Positions 1-9,004 of a stretch of 64,000 nucleotides of DNA are shown here, one piece after another. A program made the position numbers and the translations under genes. The stretch is from contig NZ_CP121111.1 of the NCBI RefSeq assembly GCF_029625335.1, forward strand, positions 744,001 through 808,000, in the 5' to 3' direction. Under the pieces are notes generated by a model, which was not told the origin of the DNA, did no database searches, and worked only from the letters and a program-made list of their open reading frames with translations. Position 1 is the stretch's first letter. Every line of letters begins with the position of its first letter. Source of the stretch: Flavobacterium nitratireducens (GTDB lineage: Bacteria; Bacteroidota; Bacteroidia; Flavobacteriales; Flavobacteriaceae).

Positions 1-191
1 GCATTTACCTCAGCACTTACATCACCGTCAACAAGATTACAAATGTCAACATAGTGTTTCAAGATGTTATCTTTTCCAGTGATTCCTTCTTTAGCCATCA
101 AAGACGGATTAGTTGTTACCCCATCTAATACCCCTAAAGATTGTGCTTCTTTAATTTGAGCTAAATTAGCCGTATCAATAAAAAATTTCAT
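1..191 (-). CDS. tal: Transaldolase / fructose-6-phosphate aldolase family, partial (3' end outside window)
   Basis: The reverse strand reads [16 protein letters not shown] from an ATG at 191 and stays open to the window edge. This N-terminus, with the DTAN motif followed by a TTNPS loop about 25 residues in, is characteristic of the short (about 215-220 aa) transaldolase/F6P aldolase family, which moves a dihydroxyacetone unit through a Schiff-base lysine in the non-oxidative pentose phosphate pathway in the cytoplasm. Only about 63 residues are visible, so the catalytic lysine and the end are not seen and TalB-like versus Fsa-like activity cannot be decided. Confidence 0.88.
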   Translation of the reverse strand, partial: MKFFIDTANLAQIKEAQSLGVLDGVTTNPSLMAKEGITGKDNILKHYVDICNLVDGDVSAEVN

Positions 192-283
192 AATTTATAT
201 ATTTAATTGTTTTTAGTTTTTTTATTAAAAAGTGTTTTTTACACACTTAATTTTAATCAACGTTTGCAAATTTACAATTTAAA

Positions 284-493
284 TTACTTAGTCGAATTAT
301 TTCTATTCAATTCTTTCAATTCATCACGAATTTCCTCTAAAACGTTCAATAATTCATTTCGATGCTCTTCAGCATTATTAATTCGATCACTTATCGCCTT
401 TAGTATTCTTCGGATAATCAACCATAAAAGGATAAAAAATACTAAAGGAAAAACAATTCCAATCGTATCAAACCAATTCTCCATAGTTATCAT
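284..493 (-). CDS. Small single-span membrane protein with coiled-coil tail
   Basis: This 69-residue protein has a hydrophobic segment at about residues 11-27 (IGIVFPLVFFILLWLII), then a charged, helical tail rich in E, R, N and L that looks like a short coiled coil. Its ATG overlaps the stop of the upstream SDR gene in an ATGA, so the two are probably translationally coupled. A second in-frame ATG three codons later (MENW) is an alternative start. I do not recognise a family; proteins of this shape are common inner-membrane accessory proteins in flavobacteria. Function unknown. Confidence 0.6.
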   Translation of the reverse strand: MITMENWFDTIGIVFPLVFFILLWLIIRRILKAISDRINNAEEHRNELLNVLEEIRDELKELNRNNSTK

Positions 494-1293
494 AATTTAT
501 AATGATTCATCAATATTTTTTCAAAAACTGCATCTGGTAATAATCGTTTAAGAACGATAGAAAACTTTTGCATAAAAGCGCCTACTTTATAATGAATCTT
601 AGGTCTTAGTGATTCAATAATGTTATAAACTGCCGCTGCCATATCATTAGGATCACTTCCACTATCAACATGTTCATCCATCATTTTTAAAGTAGTACCA
701 TAAGGAACTTCATATGCCGAACCTTTAACCAAAGGAGCGTGAAAACGACCCGACGCAATGTTAGTTGCAAAATCACCTGGAGCCACATTGGTAATATGGA
801 TTCCAAAAGACTTCACTTCCATTCGTAAGGCTTCAGTAATTAATTCTAAAGCGCCTTTGGATGCCGAATAAACACTTCTATACGGCAAGCCCATATAGCC
901 GGCAATTGAAGTCACATTGATAATCAAACCTGATTTTTGCTGACGCATTTGTGGCAACACCGCCTTCATCACTTCAATAGGACCAAAAAAATTAGTTTCG
1001 AAATTGTTTTTGATTTCCGATGTTGGAATTTCTTCCAAAGGGCCTGTAATCCCTACTCCCGCATTATTAATCAACACATCTAATCTTCCCGTTGTAGCAA
1101 TAACCGTATCGACAGCAGAACGAATAGAATTAACATCTCTAACATCCAAAGCTACTAATGGAAATACAGAGTTCAAAACTGCATCGGGATTTCTGCTGGT
1201 TCCATAAACTATAAACCCTTTTTGATGTAAAAATTCACCAATAGATTTTCCTATTCCCGAAGAACCTCCGGTAATCAATACTACTTTACTCAT
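490..1293 (-). CDS. SDR family NAD(P)-dependent oxidoreductase
   Basis: This 267-residue protein is a classical short-chain dehydrogenase. The nucleotide-binding TGGSSGIG motif is at residues 8-15, NNAG at 76-79, the catalytic serine near 129 (NVTSI) and the YSASK catalytic motif at 142-146. SDRs of this type use NAD(P)H to interconvert alcohols and ketones; the substrate cannot be told from sequence. It is the first gene of a two-gene unit with the small membrane protein, which it overlaps by 4 bp. Length is normal for the family and the ATG start fits just before the first beta strand. Confidence 0.9.
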   Translation of the reverse strand: MSKVVLITGGSSGIGKSIGEFLHQKGFIVYGTSRNPDAVLNSVFPLVALDVRDVNSIRSAVDTVIATTGRLDVLINNAGVGITGPLEEIPTSEIKNNFETNFFGPIEVMKAVLPQMRQQKSGLIINVTSIAGYMGLPYRSVYSASKGALELITEALRMEVKSFGIHITNVAPGDFATNIASGRFHAPLVKGSAYEVPYGTTLKMMDEHVDSGSDPNDMAAAVYNIIESLRPKIHYKVGAFMQKFSIVLKRLLPDAVFEKILMNHYKL

Positions 1294-1304
1294 TTTTTTT
1301 TAGT

Positions 1305-1392
1305 TATGGGTTATTAGTTATGAGTTATGGGTTATAGTTCTATTTTGAATTTGAGTCAAAAACTCTTAACTTCTAACCTATAACTTTTAACT
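1305..1392. repeat. Low-complexity GTTAT/ATAAC spacer repeats
   Basis: The intergenic stretch is built from short repeats of GTTAT/GTTAG on its left half and their complement (CTAACC, ATAACT, TTAACT) on its right half, so the two halves could pair. Similar spacers occur at about 15,520-15,605 and 32,450-32,535 in this window. Beyond it, up to the SRP RNA, there is an 8-bp palindromic hairpin (TTAATTC ctgaa-type loop) near 1445-1462 and nothing else I can assign. Confidence 0.6.
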
Positions 1393-1492
1393 TACCGAAA
1401 GGCCAAAAATAAAAAAATCCTCCCGAAGGAAGACTACTTTTGTATTAATTCTGAAGAATTAACCCGAAAAAAAATCAGATTAAATAAAAAAT

Positions 1493-1585
1493 GGCAAGCG
1501 ACCTACATCGCACCGCTCAACCGCTTACCCTTGCTATGTTCCCATCCTGGGGGAGTCTGCAGGAGCTGGTCGTGTAGGACTTGCC
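1493..1585 (-). ncRNA. ffs: Signal recognition particle RNA, bacterial small type (4.5S)
   Basis: On the reverse strand the sequence begins GGCAAGTCC and ends GGTCGCTTGCC, so the ends pair. The interior carries CCAGGATGGGAACATAGCAA-like and GGTGCGATGTAGGTCGC blocks, which correspond to the conserved CAGG/GGAA/AGCA domain IV loop of SRP RNA and the distal GTGCCGGGATGTAGCTGGC strand of E. coli 4.5S RNA. The RNA binds Ffh and targets ribosomes translating membrane proteins to FtsY. A consensus promoter lies immediately upstream with spacing that puts the start at the first base of the stem. The ORFs across this region are shadows. Confidence 0.85.
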
Positions 1586-1589
1586 GGTG

Positions 1590-1619
1590 CAAATATACAA
1601 TCTTTTTATATTTTTGCAA
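1590..1619 (-). promoter_or_regulatory. Consensus Bacteroidota promoter for the SRP RNA
   Basis: Read on the reverse strand, TTG (1619-1617) is followed by exactly 19 bases and TATATTTG (1597-1590), a perfect match to the TTG / TAnnTTTG promoter used by the primary sigma factor in this phylum. Transcription would start about 5-7 bases downstream, at the 5' end of the SRP RNA stem. Confidence 0.85.
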
Positions 1620-1674
1620 GCCCTTTTGATAGCTTAAAATAACATTGTATATTAGAACTTTTAAAAAACAAAGC

Positions 1675-2745
1675 ATGAAAAAATATAACTTACTATCTTT
1701 CATTTTATTAGGAACAATACTTTCTAATTGTGGAGATACAAAAAATAGAGAAAATACGATATTTAATTTTGATTCTTCGACTATTTCAGCACAATACCAA
1801 CCTCAAGAACGTCTTGATTTAAGTATTTTGAATCCAAAAGCGAAAGCGGTTGACAGTATTGTTTACTACATTAATGACACTAAAATAAAAACAGTTAAAG
1901 GACTTGAAAAACTTTCTTTTGAATTAAAAAATCAAAAACTAGGTTATCAAAATATAAAAGCGGTAGTTTATTTTGAAGGTGAAAATGCCGAAACCACTAC
2001 CCGAATAGAAGTTGTATCCAATATAACTCCTAAATTATTACAATTTAACATCGTAAACACCTATCCTCACGATACCAACTCTTTTACAGAAGGTTTTGAA
2101 TTCTATAACGATACTTTATATGAGAGTACAGGATCTGGAACCTCTGGCTCTGGAATTAAATGCACTTCGTATTTAAGAAAATACGACTATAGAACAGGTA
2201 AAATATTCAAACAAATTGATATGGATACTGCCTACTTTGGAGAAGGAATTACTTTCATAAACGGGAAGCTATTTCAATTAACTTGGCAAGATAAAAAAGG
2301 ATTCATTTTCAATGCCAATACCTTACAACTGGAAAAAACTTTTACCTATGAAAAAGAAATTGAAGGTTGGGGAATGACTCATGACGACAAATACATTTAT
2401 CAATCAGATGGGACAGAAAAAATATGGAAAATGAATCCTAATACTCAAAAAATGGTTGACTATATCAATGTGTATTCAGGAAGCTCTAAAATTAAATCGG
2501 TAAATGAATTGGAACTTATCGATGGTAAATTTTATGCTAACATTTGGCAAAAAGATGCGATCGCTGTAATAAATGCAACTAATGGAGCTGTTGAAGGAAT
2601 TTTAGACTTATCCACTTTAAGAAAATTAACAAAAGCCACTCCAGATGATGTTTTAAATGGAATAGCTTATAATCCTAAAACGAAGACTGTTTTTGTTACT
2701 GGTAAAAACTGGGATAAAACATTTGAAATAAAAATTAATGAATAA
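1675..2745 (+). CDS. Glutaminyl-peptide cyclotransferase, lipoprotein
   Basis: This 356-residue protein matches the plant/bacterial-type glutamine cyclotransferase family (a five-bladed propeller), which converts N-terminal glutamine to pyroglutamate. The catalytic body starts near residue 125 with YPHDTNSFTEGFEF and contains the conserved blocks GEGITF, EGWGMTHDDKYIYQSDG, SVNELE and DVLNGIAY. The N-terminus from ATG 1675 is a lipoprotein signal with a lipobox ending in Cys 19 (ILSNC), so it should be anchored to a periplasm- or surface-facing membrane leaflet. An upstream in-frame ATG at 1645 would spoil the signal peptide and is less likely. About 90 residues between signal and propeller are a separate domain, probably beta-rich. 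Confidence 0.85.
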   Translation: MKKYNLLSFILLGTILSNCGDTKNRENTIFNFDSSTISAQYQPQERLDLSILNPKAKAVDSIVYYINDTKIKTVKGLEKLSFELKNQKLGYQNIKAVVYFEGENAETTTRIEVVSNITPKLLQFNIVNTYPHDTNSFTEGFEFYNDTLYESTGSGTSGSGIKCTSYLRKYDYRTGKIFKQIDMDTAYFGEGITFINGKLFQLTWQDKKGFIFNANTLQLEKTFTYEKEIEGWGMTHDDKYIYQSDGTEKIWKMNPNTQKMVDYINVYSGSSKIKSVNELELIDGKFYANIWQKDAIAVINATNGAVEGILDLSTLRKLTKATPDDVLNGIAYNPKTKTVFVTGKNWDKTFEIKINE

Positions 2746-2765
2746 TTTTTTTCAATACAATGCAT

Positions 2766-2797
2766 AAAAAAAGAGGAGCAAAAACTCCTCTTTTTTT
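2766..2797. terminator. Bidirectional rho-independent terminator
   Basis: AAAAAAAGAGGAG, a 6-base loop, and CTCCTCTTTTTTT form a stem with A and T runs on both sides, located between convergent genes (cyclotransferase and the coiled-coil protein), so it can end transcription from both directions. Confidence 0.85.
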
Positions 2798-2813
2798 ATG
2801 TCTCTAAAGTTTA

Positions 2814-3689
2814 TTATTTCAAATTAAAACTTGACTTAGAAACCAATTCTCCTTTGTCAAAAACATTGATAAAATAAGTACCTGGTTGAAAATCTTTCCC
2901 TGGAAGGTTTTCAGATACTTGAACTGTTTTGTTCTCATATTTCACAGTACTTGTAAAACTATAAGTCAAATTCATACTATCAAAGTTTATTGTTTTCTTT
3001 TCACCTAGGACATTATTTTTACTATCAATCACTTGCACATAATAGGTTTTATCTCCTGATTTAGCAATTTCGTTACCCGCAATAGTAAAACTAATTTTAA
3101 GCATATTTGTTCTTCTTGCCTTATCCGTTTCAATTTCTTTACCTGAACTTCTCACTTTATACGCTGAACTTTGAATATTCAAAACAGTTAGCTTAGAACC
3201 TTTTTCAACAACTTTAGACAATTCATCATTTTGACCTACTAAAGCTTCATTGTACTTTTTAGACTCATTCAAAACCACAACGGTACTATCACGTTGTGCT
3301 TTAACTACTGTATTCTCATTTTTCAAACCTTCGTTTTCAGCCATTAAAGCTTTCAATTTGTTTTGTAAAAGATTCATTTTAGTTTTAAAAGCGGATAAAT
3401 CTCCTTTAGATTGTTTTACTTCTGCCATCAAACTAACCACTTTATCTCTTTCTTGAATTAATTCATCAGACATTGAGGTGTTTTCCGCAATAGCTGCATC
3501 ATAAGTAGATTTTAATTCTTCTAAATCTTTTAATACTGACTCTTTTTCACTAACAGTAGTTGTCAAAACTGTTTGTACTTTCTCAGTATCAGAAGACAAT
3601 TTGAATATATAAACCAAACTTCCTACTAATAAGACTGCTAATACTGCTATGACAGCCTTTAGACTTGTACTACTTTGTTTACTTTCCAT
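2814..3689 (-). CDS. Membrane-anchored coiled-coil protein, conserved in Flavobacteriia
   Basis: This 291-residue protein has one membrane segment near the N-terminus (about residues 10-29, LKAVIAVLAVLLVGSLVYIF), a long coiled coil from about 35 to 165, and a C-terminal beta-rich domain of about 120 residues ending GTYFINVFDKGELVSKSSF. Homologues in this group are often labelled chromosome partitioning protein ParA, but there is no Walker A motif here, so that name is not supported. It is probably a periplasmic stalk-plus-head protein anchored in the inner membrane. Function unknown. Confidence 0.7.
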   Translation of the reverse strand: MESKQSSTSLKAVIAVLAVLLVGSLVYIFKLSSDTEKVQTVLTTTVSEKESVLKDLEELKSTYDAAIAENTSMSDELIQERDKVVSLMAEVKQSKGDLSAFKTKMNLLQNKLKALMAENEGLKNENTVVKAQRDSTVVVLNESKKYNEALVGQNDELSKVVEKGSKLTVLNIQSSAYKVRSSGKEIETDKARRTNMLKISFTIAGNEIAKSGDKTYYVQVIDSKNNVLGEKKTINFDSMNLTYSFTSTVKYENKTVQVSENLPGKDFQPGTYFINVFDKGELVSKSSFNLK

Positions 3690-3802
3690 TTTTTTAAACT
3701 TTTTTGAATTTTAATATTAATAGCAAATTTAACAATATAATTTTAACATATAACGTCTGTAAAGAATTTATATTATTTTTGTAGAAAAAATTTTCTACGC
3801 CA

Positions 3803-4845
3803 ATGGACAAATTTCTACCATTCACCATTCACGATCTTGCCAAAGTAACGAACCATCGAAGTGGAGAAATAAAATTTGGAGAGAAAATGCTAACTGTACC
3901 AGCAGGAGTTAATCCTCTCAATTTTTTAAAAAATTCTGAAGCAAAATATGTCCTTTTTGGAATTCCAGAAGACATTGGAATTAGAGCAAATTATGGCAGA
4001 CCCGGTGCGGCATCTGCTTGGAATGAAGCCATTAAAAGTATCGCCAATATTCAACACAATCGCTTTTGTAAAGGGAATCAAATTATTGTCATGGGACAAA
4101 TTAATGTCGCTGAGGAAATGGCAGAAGTTGAAAATTTAGACTTTAACAAAATTGATGACCGTGTAAAACTGAGCCAATTGGTAAAAAAATTGATAAAGAT
4201 GTTTCACACATCATTTTCAATATCGTCAAATTAGGAAAAATCCCAATCATCATTGGCGGTGGACACAATAATTCTTATGGTAATATTAAAGGAACGGCCT
4301 TGGCCAAAGGAAAACCCATCAATGCAGTTAACTTTGATGCCCATTCTGATTTTAGAATTTTAGAAGGACGCCATAGTGGCAACGGTTTTTCTTATGCCTA
4401 TGAAGAAGGATTTTTGAAAAAATATTTCATTTTTGGTTTACACGAAAATTATACTTCTAAAAACGTACTAGATATCATCAAAAAAATCGATGATAGAGTG
4501 CGGTACAATACTTACGATAGTATTAATATTCGAAAGGAAAAAAACTTTTCGCAAGAACTGGCTGTAGCTTTAGAGTTTATAAAAAGTGATTCTTTTGGAA
4601 TCGAAGTCGACCTAGACGCAATACCAAACATAGCGAGTAGCGCCATGACTTTAAGCGGATTTTCAGTTGAAGAATTGCGCCAATTTGTTTCTTTTTTTGC
4701 TAAAAATAAAAATGCGAGTTATTTACACATTTGCGAAGGCGCACCTGACCTAGATGTAGACAAGAACAATCACTTGATAGGAAAATTAATTGGATATTTA
4801 GTGACCGACTTTATCAAGTCAAATTCTATTAAGTATAACGTATAA
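3803..4845 (+). pseudogene. Arginase-family formimidoylglutamase, interrupted by a -1 frameshift in a seven-A run
   Basis: Two overlapping frames together encode one ureohydrolase of about 347 residues. The first part (3803 to about 4189) gives the N-terminus with GIPEDIGIRANYGRPGA. The second, in the -1 frame, gives the metal-binding motifs GGGHNNSYGN, NFDAHSDFR and EVDLDAIPN, equivalent to GGDHS, DAHxD and SxDxDxxDP of arginases. Formimidoylglutamase cleaves N-formimidoyl-glutamate to glutamate and formamide in histidine breakdown. The switch lies at 4183-4189 (GT followed by seven A): an eighth A would restore the reading GTA AAA AAA ATT. The run is also an A AAA AAA slippery heptamer in the zero frame. 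A sequencing or assembly error is most likely, a true mutation or recoding less so. Confidence 0.8.
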
Positions 4846-4913
4846 ACCAAACGTCTTTTTATTTTTATTCCTACTGAAAATAAGCTAAAAACAAGCATCC
4901 CGAATAATAATAC

Positions 4914-4949
4914 TATCTTTGCACCACTTATTCCTGTAACGCTTACAGG
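4914..4949 (+). promoter_or_regulatory. -7 box and leader hairpin of the DEAD-box helicase gene
   Basis: TATCTTTG (4914-4921) fits the TAnnTTTG -7 element, though I see no TTG at the proper upstream distance. In the predicted leader, CCTGTAA (4933-4939), loop CGC and TTACAGG (4943-4949) make a perfect 7-bp hairpin, 18 bases before the ATG. Cold-shock helicase genes often have structured leaders; a regulatory role here is inference. Confidence 0.45.
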
Positions 4950-4967
4950 ATAATTAATACAAAATAT

Positions 4968-6221
4968 ATGTTATTCGAAGAATTATCACTTTCAAAAAGT
5001 ATCCAAAAAGCCGTATTTGAAGAAGGCTATACAAACCCCACTCCTATCCAAGAACAAGCTATTCCTCTTATTTTAGCAGGAAACGACCTTATTGGTTGCG
5101 CACAAACAGGAACAGGAAAGACTGCTGCTTTTGCTATACCTATTATCCATCAACTGCATCGAATTGTTGGTTCTTCTAAAAAACCAAAAAAAATTAGAGC
5201 ATTAGTAGTTACACCAACTCGTGAACTTGCTGTACAAATAGGGCAAAGTTTTGATACTTATGCAAAATACACCAACCTAACACAATTAACTATTTTTGGT
5301 GGTGTTTCTCAAAATCCACAAGTTGATGTGCTTAAAAACGGTGTAGATATCTTAATTGCCACTCCCGGAAGATTATTAGATTTACACAAACAAGGCTTTA
5401 TCGACTTAGACCATCTACACGCTTTGGTACTAGATGAAGCAGACCAGATGCTGGACATGGGATTTGTAAATGATGTTAAGAAAATTGTAAGACTGACACC
5501 TAAAAACCGTCAGACGCTATTGTTTTCTGCTACAATGCCAATCGCGATTAGAGAATTGGCCGAAATGTTTTTAACCAATCCTGAAACGGTTACCGTTTCA
5601 CCAGTTTCATCAACGGCTGAAAAAGTGGAGCAACGCATTTATTTTGTTGAAAAAGGAGAAAAAAGAAACCTTCTTTACAACTTACTACAAAACGACAACC
5701 TGACAGATGTATTGGTTTTTGCAAGAACCAAACATGGTGCCGACAATATTGTAAAAGCTTTACGCAAAAAAAATGTTGCCGCAGAAGCGATTCATGGAGA
5801 CAAATCGCAAAATGCCAGACAACGTGTTTTAGACGCCTTTAAAAATAAAGAAATAGGCGTACTAATCGCTACTGATATTGCTGCTCGAGGAATTGATATC
5901 GATCAACTGCCTTATGTAATCAATTTTGATTTACCTAATATTCCCGAAACCTATGTACACCGAATAGGTAGAACGGGGCGTGCTGGAAATGGGGGTATCG
6001 CTATCTCTTTTTGTAGCAAAGACGAACATGGTTACTGGAAAGATATCCAGCGATTAATCAAAGTAGATGTAAAAACCATCACGGATCATCCTTACCCTTG
6101 GCATTCTGGAAATCCCGGTACTGTAGCAGAAGCCAAACCGAAAAGCAATAATCGAAGTGGAAAATCCAATAAATCGAGAAAATCTGATGCCGCAAAGAAA
6201 AATAAAAAACGTTGGTATTAA
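4968..6221 (+). CDS. DEAD-box ATP-dependent RNA helicase, RhlE-like
   Basis: This 417-residue protein carries all core helicase motifs in order: the Q motif (PTPIQEQAIP, near 22-31), AQTGTGKT (motif I, near 44-51), PTRELA, TPGR, DEAD (near 155), SAT, the VFARTKHGAD block, and HRIGRTGRAG near 330-340. The tail after about residue 375 is basic and rich in K, S, R and N, typical of RNA-binding tails in RhlE proteins. It unwinds short RNA duplexes with ATP in ribosome assembly and RNA decay, often at low temperature. It is a single-gene unit with its own leader and a strong terminator. Confidence 0.92.
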   Translation: MLFEELSLSKSIQKAVFEEGYTNPTPIQEQAIPLILAGNDLIGCAQTGTGKTAAFAIPIIHQLHRIVGSSKKPKKIRALVVTPTRELAVQIGQSFDTYAKYTNLTQLTIFGGVSQNPQVDVLKNGVDILIATPGRLLDLHKQGFIDLDHLHALVLDEADQMLDMGFVNDVKKIVRLTPKNRQTLLFSATMPIAIRELAEMFLTNPETVTVSPVSSTAEKVEQRIYFVEKGEKRNLLYNLLQNDNLTDVLVFARTKHGADNIVKALRKKNVAAEAIHGDKSQNARQRVLDAFKNKEIGVLIATDIAARGIDIDQLPYVINFDLPNIPETYVHRIGRTGRAGNGGIAISFCSKDEHGYWKDIQRLIKVDVKTITDHPYPWHSGNPGTVAEAKPKSNNRSGKSNKSRKSDAAKKNKKRWY

Positions 6222-6230
6222 AACTATAAA

Positions 6231-6263
6231 AACCTATTTGATGATTTTCAAATAGGTTTTTTT
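6231..6263 (+). terminator. Rho-independent terminator after the helicase gene
   Basis: AACCTATTTG and CAAATAGGTT form a 10-bp stem with an 8-base loop, followed by a run of T, 10 bases after the helicase stop codon. It also faces the end of the convergent symporter gene. Confidence 0.9.
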
Positions 6264-6286
6264 ATATTTCCAAGTTTGCAAATACA

Positions 6287-7570
6287 TTAGTTCAAATGTA
6301 CCTGTTCTTCTTTACCCTCTTCCCATTTTCCTACTACCGAGGTAGCTAGAGCATTACCTAACACATTAGTCGCTGTTCTAAACATATCACAAAAATGATC
6401 AATCGGTAATATCAAAGCAATTCCTTCAACTGGAATATCAAACATTCCGCAAGTGGCTGCAACAACCACTAAACTAGCTCTTGGAACACCAGCAATTCCT
6501 TTGCTTGTAAGCATTAAAACTAAAAGCATCGTCATTTGTGTAGCTAAATCCAAATGAACTCCATAAGCCTGCGCAATAAAAATACTAGCAAAAGTCATAT
6601 ACATCATACTTCCGTCAAGATTAAAAGAATACCCTAAAGGTAACATGAAAGATACAATCTTATCTTTTACACCAAATCGTTCTAATTCTTCAGTTAGTTT
6701 AGGAAAAACAGCTTCACTACTTGTAGTCCCAAAAGCAATGATTAAAGGATTTAAAATTCTTTTAAGCAAAACCGACATCCTATTTTTAAGAAAAATATAT
6801 CCTACCAAAATTAATACTGCCCAAATAGAAGATATACCAATCAAAAATGAACCGAAAAATTTAAAATAAGTTATCGCTAATTCTTGAAAATCTCTAACTG
6901 CAAAAACACCTGCAATGGCACCAAAAACACCAATTGGTGCAAACTTCATTACAAAATTGACCATTTTTAAAACAATGTGGGACGTTTTATCCAAAGCCGT
7001 AATTACAGGTTTTACATAATCTCCTAACGAAGCAGCTGCCAAACCGAAGAAAATAGAAAAAATTACAATTTGTAAAATTTCATTGGTTGCCATAGCTTCA
7101 AAAACACTTTTAGGCACAATATGCTCAATGAAATTATCGAAAGAAATGCTCTGAGATTTTGCTGCAAATTCTGCTACCGTATCAGCATTTACTGTAGGCA
7201 GGTTAAGTCCTTCACCTGGTTTTAAAACATTAACAAAAAACATCCCTAATAACAACGAAATAAATGATGCGGTAAAAAACCAAGCTAAAGACTTAATACC
7301 AATTCGTCCAACAGCCTTAACATCACCCAATTTAGCTATTCCTACGACTAAAGTGGTAAACACCAAAGGCGAAATAATCATTTGAACCAAACGAATAAAT
7401 ACAGTAGCTAGCATTTTGATTCGGCTACTAAATGTTTCTGCCACTTCAGTAGCAACTGAATTATGAATAATAACACCCAACACTGCTCCTAAAAGCATCG
7501 CTATTAAAATCTGCCCAGTCAATCCTGAAATAAATGATTTCTTAGTTGTAGTTTCGTCCGTAGTATGCAT
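6287..7570 (-). CDS. Dicarboxylate/amino acid:cation symporter (DAACS family)
   Basis: This 427-residue polytopic membrane protein belongs to the glutamate/aspartate and C4-dicarboxylate sodium or proton symporters. Recognisable blocks are IISPLVFTTLVVGIAKLGD near the N-terminal third, FGTTSSEAVFP (the serine-rich HP1 loop), PLGYSFNLDGSMMYMTFA (the NMDGT-like TM7 motif, here NLDGS), and the HP2 region SKGIAGVPRASLVV followed by DHFCDMFRTATNVLGNALA with the substrate-binding DxxxxxxRTxxNVxG signature. It works in the inner membrane; the exact substrate (glutamate, aspartate, succinate) cannot be read from sequence. It stands alone between two terminators. Confidence 0.9.
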   Translation of the reverse strand: MHTTDETTTKKSFISGLTGQILIAMLLGAVLGVIIHNSVATEVAETFSSRIKMLATVFIRLVQMIISPLVFTTLVVGIAKLGDVKAVGRIGIKSLAWFFTASFISLLLGMFFVNVLKPGEGLNLPTVNADTVAEFAAKSQSISFDNFIEHIVPKSVFEAMATNEILQIVIFSIFFGLAAASLGDYVKPVITALDKTSHIVLKMVNFVMKFAPIGVFGAIAGVFAVRDFQELAITYFKFFGSFLIGISSIWAVLILVGYIFLKNRMSVLLKRILNPLIIAFGTTSSEAVFPKLTEELERFGVKDKIVSFMLPLGYSFNLDGSMMYMTFASIFIAQAYGVHLDLATQMTMLLVLMLTSKGIAGVPRASLVVVAATCGMFDIPVEGIALILPIDHFCDMFRTATNVLGNALATSVVGKWEEGKEEQVHLN

Positions 7571-7605
7571 TTAACTTATTTTAAATTTTAAATAATTTAA
7601 GGTAT

Positions 7606-7640
7606 AAAAAAACTCCTCAAGTAAAACTAGAGGAGCTTTT
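7606..7640 (-). terminator. Terminator downstream of aroC
   Basis: On the reverse strand GAGCTCCTC-type and GAGGAG arms (7630-7635 with 7613-7618) close a short loop and are followed by seven T. It lies between aroC and the symporter gene, ending aroC transcription. Confidence 0.75.
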
Positions 7641-7761
7641 TCTATTTTCTTCAAAGCTGTTGTATTTTTTATTACATCATTATTAGCATTTCGGCTAAAT
7701 TCAAAAGAATTATGTAATTTTTCACCTCTTGGGGGTAAAAATAATAAAAATTAACTAACTT

Positions 7762-8826
7762 TTATTTTGAATAGGTTTTATTTATCAAATAAAAATCCGC
7801 TAAGACAATCGCAGCCATAGCTTCAACAATAGGCACTGCGCGAGGCACCACACAAGGATCATGACGCCCTTTTCCTGTCATCTCTGTTATTTCACCTTTA
7901 TTGTTTAAGGAATCTTGTTTTTGCATAATAGTAGCTACAGGTTTAAAAGCTACTCTGAAGTAGATATCCATACCATTGCTTATACCACCTTGAATACCAC
8001 CAGATAAATTGGTCTTAGTAGTTCCATCAGCATTGTATAAATCGTTATGAGCACTTCCTTTCATTTTTGAACCTTCAAAACCACTACCGAATTCAAAACC
8101 TTTTACCGCGTTGATCGAAAGCATCGCTTTTCCTAATTCGGCATGTAATTTATCAAAAACAGGCTCGCCTAATCCTACTGGCACATTTTGAATTACGCAA
8201 GTAACTACACCTCCTACAGTATCACCTTCTTTACGAATTTGTTTGATATAATCTTCCATTTTAGCAGCCATTGCTTCATCTGGACAACGTACAGGATTAG
8301 ATTCAATTTTTGAAAAATCTAAATCTTGATAAGGCTTATCTAATGACAATGAACCCACAGCAGACACATAGGCATTTATCTTGATGTTTGACAACATTTG
8401 TTTGGCAATAGCACCCGCTACTACTCTACTTGCTGTTTCACGAGCAGAGCTTCTACCGCCTCCTCGATAATCTCTAAAACCATATTTTTGATCATACACA
8501 TAATCGGCATGACTTGGTCTATAATTATCTTTTATATGTGAATAATCGTCTGATTTTTGATTGGTATTTGGAATAATAAAACCGATAGGTGTTCCTGTTG
8601 TTTTTCCTTCAAAAACTCCAGATAAAAACTGTACAGCATCTGGTTCTTTTCTTTGAGTAACGATAGCAGATTGTCCTGGTTTTCTTCTTGACATTTCTAA
8701 TTCAATTGCATCAAAGTCTAATGCAATTCCCGATGGACAACCATCAATTATTCCTCCTAAAGCTTCTCCGTGTGATTCGCCAAAAGTTGTTATTCTAAAT
8801 AGTGTTCCGTAGCTATTTCCTGCCAT
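7762..8826 (-). CDS. aroC: Chorismate synthase
   Basis: This 354-residue protein has the three chorismate synthase signatures: [18 protein letters not shown] near residues 16-33, the [18 protein letters not shown] block near 120-137, and the C-terminal [17 protein letters not shown] block near 320. It removes phosphate from EPSP to give chorismate using reduced FMN, the last common step to aromatic amino acids, menaquinone and folate. Length is normal. It is transcribed alone, and its last codons lie about 120 bases before the terminator. Confidence 0.97.
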   Translation of the reverse strand: MAGNSYGTLFRITTFGESHGEALGGIIDGCPSGIALDFDAIELEMSRRKPGQSAIVTQRKEPDAVQFLSGVFEGKTTGTPIGFIIPNTNQKSDDYSHIKDNYRPSHADYVYDQKYGFRDYRGGGRSSARETASRVVAGAIAKQMLSNIKINAYVSAVGSLSLDKPYQDLDFSKIESNPVRCPDEAMAAKMEDYIKQIRKEGDTVGGVVTCVIQNVPVGLGEPVFDKLHAELGKAMLSINAVKGFEFGSGFEGSKMKGSAHNDLYNADGTTKTNLSGGIQGGISNGMDIYFRVAFKPVATIMQKQDSLNNKGEITEMTGKGRHDPCVVPRAVPIVEAMAAIVLADFYLINKTYSK

Positions 8827-9004
8827 TATAAATAATTTTGAACAAAAGTACTATTTTAGTTTTAGCTTTAAAAATTAAAGATTTAAAGATTTTTAAAATG
8901 AGGGATAAATTTGCACTATTTGTTTACATAGAAACCTTTTTTATTAACCTTAAGTTTAAGATGAATTTACATTGTCAGCGTTAATTTGCATAACAACAAA
9001 TTAA

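Noticed and set aside
1503..1703. 66-residue ORF on the minus strand over the SRP RNA
   Set aside because: It lies across the structured RNA and has no coding features.
2814..3689. ParA chromosome partitioning ATPase
   Set aside because: No deviant Walker motif; the protein is a membrane-anchored coiled coil.
4183..4189. Programmed -1 frameshift in the ureohydrolase gene
   Set aside because: The A AAA AAA heptamer would allow it, but I see no downstream stimulator, no homologue known to use it, and similar homopolymer events in three other genes make an error more likely.
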